Below are positions 1 through 6,795 of a stretch of 26,709 nucleotides of DNA, in pieces (the first letter of the stretch is position 1; every line of letters begins with the position of its first letter). Both the position numbers and the translations under genes were made by a program. Origin of the DNA: an uncultured Collinsella sp. (GTDB lineage: Bacteria; Actinomycetota; Coriobacteriia; Coriobacteriales; Coriobacteriaceae); the NCBI GenBank assembly GCA_900547285.1, contig URGF01000007.1, positions 1 through 26,709 of the forward strand. The letters are read 5' to 3'. Below the pieces are notes generated by a model. The model did not search any database and was not told where the DNA came from. It saw only the letters and a list, made by a program, of their open reading frames with translations.

Positions 1-3000
1 CTCGCCTTCCAAAAAGTCGCGCCCGGTCAGGACCTTCTTCGCGGTGATCTGGTCGGTGACGCGCGTCTCGACAGGCGTCACGCTATAGGTATTGGTGAAC
101 GTAAAGGCTACGTTGCCATCCGGCTTGCGAGACACCCTCAGATTACCCTCGCCGTCATCGGTCACGGTGAAGGAAACCGTACGCGAAGGCTTGGCGTCGT
201 TGGTCACGCCAGCGACCTCGCCGGACTCGGTCACGGTGTAGGTAAAGGTGTGCTCGCGCTTCTCGGGCTTCTCGCCCAGGGCCTTGTTAAGGTCGTCGAG
301 CGTAAAGGTGATCTTGCCAAAGTCGACCTTGCCCTTGGCATCATTGGTCACGCTCGCGCTCGCGGGCATGGGTGCGCCCTCTTCACCGGTCACGGTAAAG
401 GTGAACTTGCCGGCAATATCGGCCGGGGTCAAGCCCTTAGGAACCTGCAGGTCCTTCTTACCCACGAGCGATGCCTCGGCGGGCGTGGCAGTGTAGGAGT
501 TCTCGAACTTAATGCTCTTAACGTCCTCGGCGGCGCCCTGCAGCTCGTGCGTAGCCACCAGCTGGCCCTTGTTGTTATCGCTGATGGTCGTCACGATGGT
601 GTAGGTCGTGCCATCGTAGGTGATGCCGCCGGCATTGCCCTTGACCTCGTGCAGCGTGTAGATGTGCTGGCCGATCTCGGTGTACTTGATAGCCTTGAAC
701 GTAACGTTGCCGTTGGCGTCATTCTTGACGGTCTCGATAACCTTCGCGTCTTCGCCGAGACCCTCGCGCAGCTCAAAGCTGAACTCGCCGGCCTTGAGGT
801 CGCGTCCGGTCAGGACCTTGGTCACCTTGATCTTGTCGGTGACGCTTGAATCGACGGAATTTGCAGCGTAGGTGTTCTTGAACTCAGTCTCGCCCGAAGT
901 CACCTGTACGTCAGCGCTGAGCTCACCCTTCTTGTTGGGCGTTACCGTCACGGTAATCTCCGCGACATTCCCACTGTAAGTGATGCCATCGATAGTTTGG
1001 CCGGCGTTCTTCTCGCTGACCTTATAAACGTACGTGCCGGGCTCGGTGTAGGTAATCTCGCCGAAATCGATGGCTTTGTTGCCCTGGGTCGCGACCGCGG
1101 TCGTGGACTTCGGCATCGGGGCACCGTTCTCGCACGTCAGACCAAACTCAAACTTGTCCTCTTTCGTCCACTCGCGACCCTCGAGCACCTTGGTCAGGCC
1201 AAAGCTAGCCTTGGTGTCAACCTTTGCCGGCGTCATGTCGTACTTATAGCTGATCTTGCCGTTGTTGCCCAAGTAGGAATTGACATGCGTCGCGGTCGCC
1301 TTGGCGGACACGTTGTTCCACCTGGGGTTGAGCACGTCGAGCGCGGTCTCGGTCAAGTTGCCGCCCACACCCTCCTTGGTGGTGTGGAGCTCGTCGATAA
1401 AGGCCAGGCGCGCGGTTCCCACGCTAAACGAAAGGTTATCGTCCTTGTCGCGAACTATGGCGCCGTCAAACTTCGCAGCGTCGCCGCCGATAAACTCGAT
1501 GACGGCAGTGGCGGACTTGGCCTCGTTGTTCTCGCCCTGCTCCTCAAACTCATCCTTGTAGTAATAGGTGCCTTTTTCTGCCAGTGAAATCTTTGCAGGC
1601 TGTGTGCATTCCTTATCGGTGTAAATTGGAGTCTGCTTCTGGAAGTAGTAGTAGCGGTTGGTATCGGCCGGCTCAAAGTTCGCAACCGTATCACCCAACG
1701 CACCGGTCTTCCACTTGTTTGCGTAGAAGCTCACGGTCTTGCTGCCATCGTCGGCAACGGTCGTATTCTTTTCGATGTAAGTCTTGAGCCCCATGACCTT
1801 CTCAGGCGTAAATAGGTTGTCGAGCGCAACACTCTTCACGCTCGAAGCATACTTCACCTGGATGGGCTTAACGCTGTCGACCGAAAGCTTGCCGTCTACG
1901 GTCTTAAAGTGGCTCAGCGGAATCAACGATGCAGGAATGTTAACCGTTACGATATCGCCCTTCTGGGGATTGTCATCGCCGGCACGCTGCACGGTAATGA
2001 GCAGGTCTTTTGCCTTGCCGGTGAACTCATATGTGTCGGTATTGGTTTCTTCATTGAACGTCTTGCTCGCCTCGGTAAACGGCGTGCCGTTGATGACGAC
2101 TTCGGTAAATCCATCGACCTGCATAAAGTCGCCCAGCTCGTCGGTAAACGTGATGTAGCCAGACTTGGTCTCGTCATATCCCTTATGGATTTCGGTCGGA
2201 TAAGGCGCCTCCGATGTGATGGCCTGCGAGATGTCGTCGAAGATCTTCTTGAGCTCTTCGGCATTGGTCGCCGACTTGTAGTAGTCGGAGTTTTCAGCGC
2301 GTGCACCATGAGCATCCCATGCCGTGGCATTGGGGTAGTTGCTCGAAACGGCCTGCATGAACTTGTTCTCTTTTTGGCTTTTTCCCGAATCCTGGATACC
2401 AGCACTGGGGTTCGCGCCATCAAAGATGCCGATAGTATAAACGGTGGCCTTGCTGTCCTTCATGTTCTTGGCAGCCGTCACAGCAGCGTTGGCGACACCC
2501 GCATCGAAATTATTTTGCTTTGTTGGCGTACCGTCGGTAAAGAACACAATAATCTTCTTGGCGTCTTTGCGGCCATAAGTGGTAGTGATTTTCTCGGCCA
2601 GCTCTAGGCCATAGTCGGCGCGCGTGGCGCCGGCAGGCTGAATTTGATTAATTGTATTCTTCTTGAGATCATCCGCATTGCCGTCGGAACAGTAGGTCAA
2701 TTCTTTCATAACCTGGGTGTAATTGTAGGAGTACCCTCCGTCGCGATACTTATTGTTGCCGATATCGTTGGACTTCTTGCCCGCAAACTTAACAATGGCA
2801 ACCCTATGCTGCCTATCAACACCCTCGATAGCCTCGTTTTGTTTGGCGATGGTATCGATAAAGCTGTTCGCAGCGTTCTTCAGTGCATCGATACGCTTGG
2901 TGCGATCTCCGCCACCCATAGGATCATCCATCGAGCCAGATGCATCCAGCACCATCACGATGTCGAGCGGCGTAGTAACCGTCACGGTTGAATTGGATGT

Positions 3001-3309
3001 CGAAGACATAGCCGAAAGCGTAGTCAAGAAATCCGACTCTTCGTTTTCTCCGGTTGCCTCAACCGTCTTGTCGGTCCAGATTCGGCCGACGTTTTGAGTC
3101 GTCACCTTATTGCCGCTGTGGCCGGCCGCCCATTTTTCCCAGCGTCCGCTGGTGTCGGGGTCGACGACGACCTTTCCGCTCATTGTCGGTCCGTCCATTC
3201 CGGTGCTGGACCTGGCGTTGGCCTCGGGCAGCATGGCAAATGCTGCAGCCGGCAACACCAGCACCACGGCCAGCATCACCGCCAAGAGACCCCTCGTGTA
3301 CTTACCCAT
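1..3309 (-). CDS. Secreted von Willebrand factor A / pilin-isopeptide-repeat adhesin, N-terminal part (gene runs off the left edge)
   Basis: The reading frame is open from ATG at 3309 to the window edge: 1103 codons, no stop. AAGGGAG sits five bases before the ATG. Residues 1-32 form a signal peptide (basic start, hydrophobic core, likely cleavage after Ala-Asn-Ala). A von Willebrand A domain spans about 115-363, with the MIDAS motif DASGS at 122-126, a supporting Thr near 229 and FFTDGTPT near 257-263. After a beta-rich stretch come repeats of about 120-125 residues starting near 698, 823, 944 and 1085. Each begins like KVLTGRDL and contains a Tyr-Thr-Glu-x-Gly strand, as in streptococcal pilin isopeptide-linkage (Spy0128/FctA-like) domains. 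The protein is probably anchored by sortase, but its C-terminus and any LPxTG lie outside the window. Inferred role: a tip or backbone adhesin for host or bacterial surfaces. No neighbour in the window shares its function. Confidence 0.9.
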   Translation of the reverse strand, partial: MGKYTRGLLAVMLAVVLVLPAAAFAMLPEANARSSTGMDGPTMSGKVVVDPDTSGRWEKWAAGHSGNKVTTQNVGRIWTDKTVEATGENEESDFLTTLSAMSSTSNSTVTVTTPLDIVMVLDASGSMDDPMGGGDRTKRIDALKNAANSFIDTIAKQNEAIEGVDRQHRVAIVKFAGKKSNDIGNNKYRDGGYSYNYTQVMKELTYCSDGNADDLKKNTINQIQPAGATRADYGLELAEKITTTYGRKDAKKIIVFFTDGTPTKQNNFDAGVANAAVTAAKNMKDSKATVYTIGIFDGANPSAGIQDSGKSQKENKFMQAVSSNYPNATAWDAHGARAENSDYYKSATNAEELKKIFDDISQAITSEAPYPTEIHKGYDETKSGYITFTDELGDFMQVDGFTEVVINGTPFTEASKTFNEETNTDTYEFTGKAKDLLITVQRAGDDNPQKGDIVTVNIPASLIPLSHFKTVDGKLSVDSVKPIQVKYASSVKSVALDNLFTPEKVMGLKTYIEKNTTVADDGSKTVSFYANKWKTGALGDTVANFEPADTNRYYYFQKQTPIYTDKECTQPAKISLAEKGTYYYKDEFEEQGENNEAKSATAVIEFIGGDAAKFDGAIVRDKDDNLSFSVGTARLAFIDELHTTKEGVGGNLTETALDVLNPRWNNVSAKATATHVNSYLGNNGKISYKYDMTPAKVDTKASFGLTKVLEGREWTKEDKFEFGLTCENGAPMPKSTTAVATQGNKAIDFGEITYTEPGTYVYKVSEKNAGQTIDGITYSGNVAEITVTVTPNKKGELSADVQVTSGETEFKNTYAANSVDSSVTDKIKVTKVLTGRDLKAGEFSFELREGLGEDAKVIETVKNDANGNVTFKAIKYTEIGQHIYTLHEVKGNAGGITYDGTTYTIVTTISDNNKGQLVATHELQGAAEDVKSIKFENSYTATPAEASLVGKKDLQVPKGLTPADIAGKFTFTVTGEEGAPMPASASVTNDAKGKVDFGKITFTLDDLNKALGEKPEKREHTFTYTVTESGEVAGVTNDAKPSRTVSFTVTDDGEGNLRVSRKPDGNVAFTFTNTYSVTPVETRVTDQITAKKVLTGRDFLEGE

Positions 3310-3410
3310 CGCGTCTCCCTTCTCGCGGTCTCAGACCTTGCATCAGCCTAAAGTTACGGAATGAGACACAATTAGGGCAGGTGACACATGTTCCAGATTC
3401 TGTTTTGGAC

Positions 3411-3428
3411 GTGAGACAAATGTCTCAC
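3411..3428. promoter_or_regulatory. Perfect 18-bp palindrome upstream of the adhesin gene; possible operator
   Basis: GTGAGACAAATGTCTCAC is an 8-bp perfect inverted repeat around AA, about 100 bp upstream of the adhesin start. The half-site TGAGACA recurs at 3362-3368 and 3434-3440, so three copies fall within 80 bp. That clustering suits a regulator site, but a dispersed repeat is equally possible. Confidence 0.3.
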
Positions 3429-3453
3429 CAAAGTTGAGACACGGCGTTTTCGC

Positions 3454-3504
3454 AGGAAAACGGGTGCGACTCGAAGCCGACAGGCCAAAATGACCCGTTT
3501 TCCT
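3454..3504. repeat. 12-bp perfect inverted repeat leading into the tandem element
   Basis: AGGAAAACGGGT at 3454-3465 is the exact reverse complement of ACCCGTTTTCCT at 3493-3504. The right arm lies inside the first copy of the tandem element, so this hairpin would form at that copy's 5' end. The second copy has the corresponding right arm in altered form (TCCGTTTCCCT) with no matching left arm. Confidence 0.5.
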
Positions 3505-3720
3505 CCGTCTCCGGGGGATCAATTGGTGGCGCTCGCCACGAAACTGGCCCATCTACTACGTTTGACCCGATACCCCCGACCACAACCGCGTTTCATGAAC
3601 AACCGCAGGCGTTCTACCTGCTGTTTTGTTTTTGCGCTATTCGCCATGGTTGAGAGTAGCAGCCCAAACGTAGTAGATGGGCCCATTTCGTGGCAGACGG
3701 GTCACGTAGCAGTCCCCGCA
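3482..3720. repeat. Structured tandem element, copy A
   Basis: The copy opens with AGGCCAAAATGACCCGTTT. A long closing stem pairs 3535-3563 with 3666-3694 (9 bp, a 3x3 internal loop, then 17 bp). Inside it a GCAGG/CCTGC hairpin (3605-3621) is followed by the T-rich run TTTTGTTTTT (3624-3633), which resembles an intrinsic terminator on the plus strand. Copy B repeats the opening and the hairpin-plus-T-run about 240-250 bases later. The short frames that cross the element look incidental. It could be a structured RNA, a non-autonomous mobile element or a dispersed repeat. Confidence 0.6.
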
Positions 3721-3945
3721 AGGCCAAAATGATCCGTTTCCCTCTGTCCATGGGAGATCAATGGCTGTCACCGGTATGGTGGCATTTCAAAAGTATGCCG
3801 GATTACGGGGCCAAAATCAGGAACCTCATCCATGCCCCCTACTTTTGAAAAATGGCAGGCCATCTACCTGCGGTTTTGTTTTTGCGATTTTCTGTATGGT
3901 CGGAGGTTCGCTATCCAGCCCCGTAATCCGGCATAGTTTTGTTCG
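3721..3945. repeat. Structured tandem element, copy B
   Basis: The copy opens with AGGCCAAAATGATCCGTTT, aligned with copy A. Its closing stem pairs 3788-3811 with 3918-3941 (24 positions, one mismatch), but the arm sequence is unrelated to that of copy A. The inner hairpin GCAGG/CCTGC (3855-3871) and the T-run (3874-3883) are kept. So architecture and core are conserved while the closing stem has been replaced by another self-complementary sequence. Confidence 0.6.
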
Positions 3946-3974
3946 CGACGGCTCCACCGCGCGTTCACGCGCGG

Positions 3975-4004
3975 GGCCGGTGGGGCAATTTTGCCCCACC
4001 GGCC
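3975..4004 (-). terminator. Strong hairpin downstream of the hydrogenase operon
   Basis: A perfect 14-bp inverted repeat (GGCCGGTGGGGCAA and its complement, two bases apart) begins 12 bases past the stop of the last hydrogenase gene. No U-run follows on the minus strand, so it is either a weak terminator or a 3'-end-stabilising stem. A second GC-rich palindrome (CGCGCG-TTCA-CGCGCG) lies just beyond it. Confidence 0.5.
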
Positions 4005-4015
4005 CTATTCCAGCG

Positions 4016-4357
4016 CTATTCCGGCTTGGTTTCTACCGTGGGAGTCTTATCCGCCGCAACTGGAGTACGGGCGGTGTCCATAGTCAGGCAGTGTTTGGGG
4101 CAGCTCTCGATGCACTCGCCGCATACCACGCAAGCATACGGGTCAATCGACCACGTTCCTCCCTTGCGATCGACCGCGAGTGCGCCCGCCGGGCAGCGGC
4201 GCGCACACATGCCGCAGCAAATGCACACGTCCATGTCGTTAACGATGTGCCCGCGCAAGCGCTCGGGCGCCGCCAGCTTCTCCTGCGGATAGCACACCGT
4301 GACCGGCTGCTTGACCATAGAGCCCAAGGCCGTCTTGGCAAATGTCAGTAAACTCAT
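4016..4357 (-). CDS. echF: EchF-like 2x[4Fe-4S] ferredoxin subunit of group 4 [NiFe]-hydrogenase
   Basis: This 113-residue protein has two canonical 4Fe-4S motifs: C45-x2-C48-x2-C51-x3-C55-P and C76-x2-C79-x2-C82-x3-C86-P. The arrangement matches EchF, HycF and NuoI, which pass electrons from ferredoxin to the hydrogenase small subunit at the cytoplasmic face of the membrane complex. About 25 residues after the second motif form a Thr/Pro/Lys-rich tail. It is the last gene of the operon, starting seven bases after the large-subunit gene. The family match comes from motifs, length and context; the symbol follows the Ech naming by synteny. Confidence 0.85.
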   Translation of the reverse strand: MSLLTFAKTALGSMVKQPVTVCYPQEKLAAPERLRGHIVNDMDVCICCGMCARRCPAGALAVDRKGGTWSIDPYACVVCGECIESCPKHCLTMDTARTPVAADKTPTVETKPE

Positions 4358-4364
4358 GCCGCGC

Positions 4365-5453
4365 CTACCTTTCCGTGCAGCTAATGCAGGGGTCGATGGT
4401 CAGGATAATCATGGGCACGTTGGCAATGAGCACGCCCTGCAGCGCATGCGTCAGACCCGCCAGGTTTTGCGACGTCGGCGTGCGCACGCGGAAGCGGTCC
4501 AGGTTCTTGGTGCCGTTGCCGCGCACATAGTAATACGCCTCGCCGCGCGGCTGCTCAATCACAACCTCGCCGCGAGCGCAGTCAGCCGGCGCGAGCTTAG
4601 TGCGCCCGCCGATTCCGTCGTGCGGTATCTTGCCCACAAGCTCCTTGATAATGTCCATGGCCTGCGTGACCTCGGCGCAACGCACCTGGCAGCGGGCATA
4701 GCAGTCGCCATCGGTAGCGACAATTGGCTCAAACGCAGCCAGATCCGCATAGGCGCCGTCGCCAAACATGCGCACGTCATAGTCCACGCCCGAGGCGCGG
4801 CCGAACGGGCCGACCATCGACAGATCCAGCGCATCCTTCTTGCTGATCACGCCCACGCCATGCAGGCGCTCGCCACAGCTGTCGTCATCCAAAAACGTAT
4901 GCACCAGGGCCTCGTAGTCGGGGCGCATGGCATCGAGTGTCTGGACAATGCCCGCCAGCTCGGAGTCCTCGATATCGTGCTTAAGGCCGCCGATCTCGTT
5001 GATCGACAGGATCACGCGGCCGCCGCAGGTGCTCTCGAAGATCTTGAGAATCTGCTCGCGCAGGGTCCACGAACGATAGAACAGCGCCTCAAAGCCAAAG
5101 GCGTCGGCAAGCAGGCCCAGCCACAGCAAATGCGAGTGAACGCGCGAAAGCTCGTGCAGAATGGTGCGAATATACTGCACGCGGCCGGGCACCTCGATGC
5201 CGAGCATACGCTCGCAGGCGCTGGCATAACCGCAGCTGTGGCCCACGGCGCAAATGCCGCAGATGCGCTCGGCGATGTAGCCAAACTGGTGCATGTCGCG
5301 CTTTTCGGTGAGCTTCTCGAGTCCGCGGTGCACAAAGCCGATCTGCGGAATTGCCTCGATGACGCGGTCGTCCTCGATCACCAGGTCCAGATGAAGCGGC
5401 TCGGGCAGCACCGGGTGCTGCGGGCCAAACGGAATAACGGAGCGATGTGCCAT
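4365..5453 (-). CDS. echE: Ech-type [NiFe]-hydrogenase large (catalytic) subunit
   Basis: This 362-residue protein carries both nickel-binding motifs. The N-terminal one is RICGICAVGH with C65, C68 and H72; the C-terminal one is DPCISCTER with C356 and C359. These four cysteines hold the Ni-Fe(CN)2CO site that reduces protons to H2. The length matches EchE (about 360) and is far shorter than HycE, whose NuoC-like part is here a separate gene. The chain stops immediately after Arg362 of the motif, so there is no C-terminal peptide for a maturation protease to remove. It lies five bases after the NuoC-like gene and seven before the ferredoxin gene. No hyp maturation genes are in the window. Confidence 0.93.
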   Translation of the reverse strand: MAHRSVIPFGPQHPVLPEPLHLDLVIEDDRVIEAIPQIGFVHRGLEKLTEKRDMHQFGYIAERICGICAVGHSCGYASACERMLGIEVPGRVQYIRTILHELSRVHSHLLWLGLLADAFGFEALFYRSWTLREQILKIFESTCGGRVILSINEIGGLKHDIEDSELAGIVQTLDAMRPDYEALVHTFLDDDSCGERLHGVGVISKKDALDLSMVGPFGRASGVDYDVRMFGDGAYADLAAFEPIVATDGDCYARCQVRCAEVTQAMDIIKELVGKIPHDGIGGRTKLAPADCARGEVVIEQPRGEAYYYVRGNGTKNLDRFRVRTPTSQNLAGLTHALQGVLIANVPMIILTIDPCISCTER

Positions 5454-5458
5454 GGACC

Positions 5459-6175
5459 TTACGCCTCCTTTTTCTGCTTGTCGCGGGCGGCCTTGGCGGC
5501 AAGCGCCGCACGGACCTTGGCCGCTTTCTCGGGATCCATGGCGGCGAGCTTTGCCTCCATCTCGGCGGCCTTGAGCGCAGCCTTCGCAGCAGCCTCATCG
5601 TGCTGAGCATCGGAGCCGGTTGCCGCAGCGGGCTGAGCAGAGGCGCCCGCAGCATCGCCAGCGCCCACAACGCCCTCCCCCGCAGCGGCCGCAGCCGCGG
5701 CGGCCTTCTCGGCCGGGGCTTTGCGCGCCTTGGCCTCGGCAGCCGCGCGGACCTTCATGGCCTTCTCGCGCGCAGCCTTCACCTCGGGCGTGATAACGCT
5801 CATGGGCTCGGCAGTCGAAACCTGGTAGAAAAAGCCCTTAAAGTCGATCTGCATGTCGGTGATGGCAAGCCCAAACAGGTCGTGCGCTTCGTTCTCAAAC
5901 GGAAATACCGCCGGATAGTACGAGCTGATGGACGGAATCTCCTGGTACTGATCAATTCCCTCAGCCACCAGGTTCTCAATCGCATAGCTGCCGTCCTGCG
6001 CAATATGCTTCTGAGCAGCACGAACGTTGATAAACGTATAGACCAAGCGATACGAGCCGTCGTCGACGTTGCGCTCGGCGTGCATTTGCACAAAGCGCGC
6101 GCCGACGCCCTTGAGCGCCTGGACACGCGACAGGAGCTCGTCGATCCCAACGGTGGTATAGATAGCCTTTTGCAT
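5459..6175 (-). CDS. echD: EchD-like / NuoC-like 30-kDa hydrogenase subunit with long Ala/Lys-rich tail
   Basis: Residues 1-125 of 238 match the NuoC/HycE-N fold; the signature is FPFENEAHDLFGL at 91-103, equivalent to the E-x-E-x2-DLFG motif of complex I 30-kDa subunits. In Ech complexes this subunit bridges the large subunit to the rest of the peripheral arm. From about residue 131 the protein becomes a low-complexity Ala/Lys/Glu tail of roughly 105 residues, nearly half the chain, probably helical or disordered. EchD proteins normally lack such a tail. The ATG at 6175 shares one base with the stop of the small-subunit gene, so translation is probably coupled. Confidence 0.85.
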   Translation of the reverse strand: MQKAIYTTVGIDELLSRVQALKGVGARFVQMHAERNVDDGSYRLVYTFINVRAAQKHIAQDGSYAIENLVAEGIDQYQEIPSISSYYPAVFPFENEAHDLFGLAITDMQIDFKGFFYQVSTAEPMSVITPEVKAAREKAMKVRAAAEAKARKAPAEKAAAAAAAAGEGVVGAGDAAGASAQPAAATGSDAQHDEAAAKAALKAAEMEAKLAAMDPEKAAKVRAALAAKAARDKQKKEA

Positions 6176-6783
6176 TACTCGGCCTCCTTTGCAGCGGCGG
6201 GCATCTCAGCAGGTGCGCCGCCAGCGGCGGGCTTCCCGGCAGGCGCGTCACCGGCACCGTCAGTCCCGGCCCCCGCAGCCACAAACCCGTCCTCGCCCAG
6301 CTCAACGCCGCCGTCCCAGGTAGCGGCACCGCCCACGGTAAGCGGATCGCCGCCAGCACGCATCACGGCCTCCTTCTGGTCCAGGATGCCGCACGCCTCC
6401 ACGATGGCATCGATCACGGTCTCGGGACGAATGGCGCATCCGGGCGCGTACACGTCCACGGGAATTGCGCGGTCCACGCCGCCGATCACGTTATAGGCAT
6501 CGCGGAACACGCCGCCCGAACACGCGCAGATGCCGCACGCCACCACGCACTTGGGCTCGAGCATCTGGTTGTAGATCTGGCGCACGACAGGCAGGTTCTG
6601 GGCATTGACCGACCCCGTCACCAAAAAGATATCCGCATGCTTGGGGTTGCCGGTGTTGACCACGCCAAAGCGCTCCGCATCGAACAGCGGCGTGAGCGAG
6701 GCCAGCACCTCGATATCGCATCCGTTGCAGCTCGAGCCGTCGTAATGAATAACCCACGGCGAGCGCGACATTTTATGATCCAT
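6175..6783 (-). CDS. echC: Ech-type [NiFe]-hydrogenase small subunit (NuoB-like, proximal 4Fe-4S cluster)
   Basis: The four ligands of a single proximal [4Fe-4S] cluster are visible: C19 and C22 in SSCNGCDIE, C88 in GICACSGG (C86 is also present, as in EchC/HycG), and C116 in YAPGCAIRPE. This is the short NuoB/HycG/EchC type without medial or distal clusters. Residues from about 141 to 202 form an Ala/Gly/Pro-rich tail absent from typical EchC. ATG 6783 was chosen because AGGAGG stands eight bases upstream; an in-frame ATG four codons later has no such site. The start is 12 bases from the stop of the membrane-subunit gene, and the end overlaps the next gene by one base. Confidence 0.9.
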   Translation of the reverse strand: MDHKMSRSPWVIHYDGSSCNGCDIEVLASLTPLFDAERFGVVNTGNPKHADIFLVTGSVNAQNLPVVRQIYNQMLEPKCVVACGICACSGGVFRDAYNVIGGVDRAIPVDVYAPGCAIRPETVIDAIVEACGILDQKEAVMRAGGDPLTVGGAATWDGGVELGEDGFVAAGAGTDGAGDAPAGKPAAGGAPAEMPAAAKEAE

Positions 6784-6795
6784 GGATGCCGCCTC

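Noticed and set aside
248..2991. Several plus-strand frames of 80-230 codons opposite the adhesin gene
   Set aside because: They are antisense to a continuous 1103-codon frame with signal peptide and domain motifs, lack ribosome sites and show no family features.
3761..4351. A 196-codon plus-strand frame running from the tandem element into the ferredoxin gene
   Set aside because: It crosses the structured repeat and then lies antisense to echF; no motif or ribosome site supports it.
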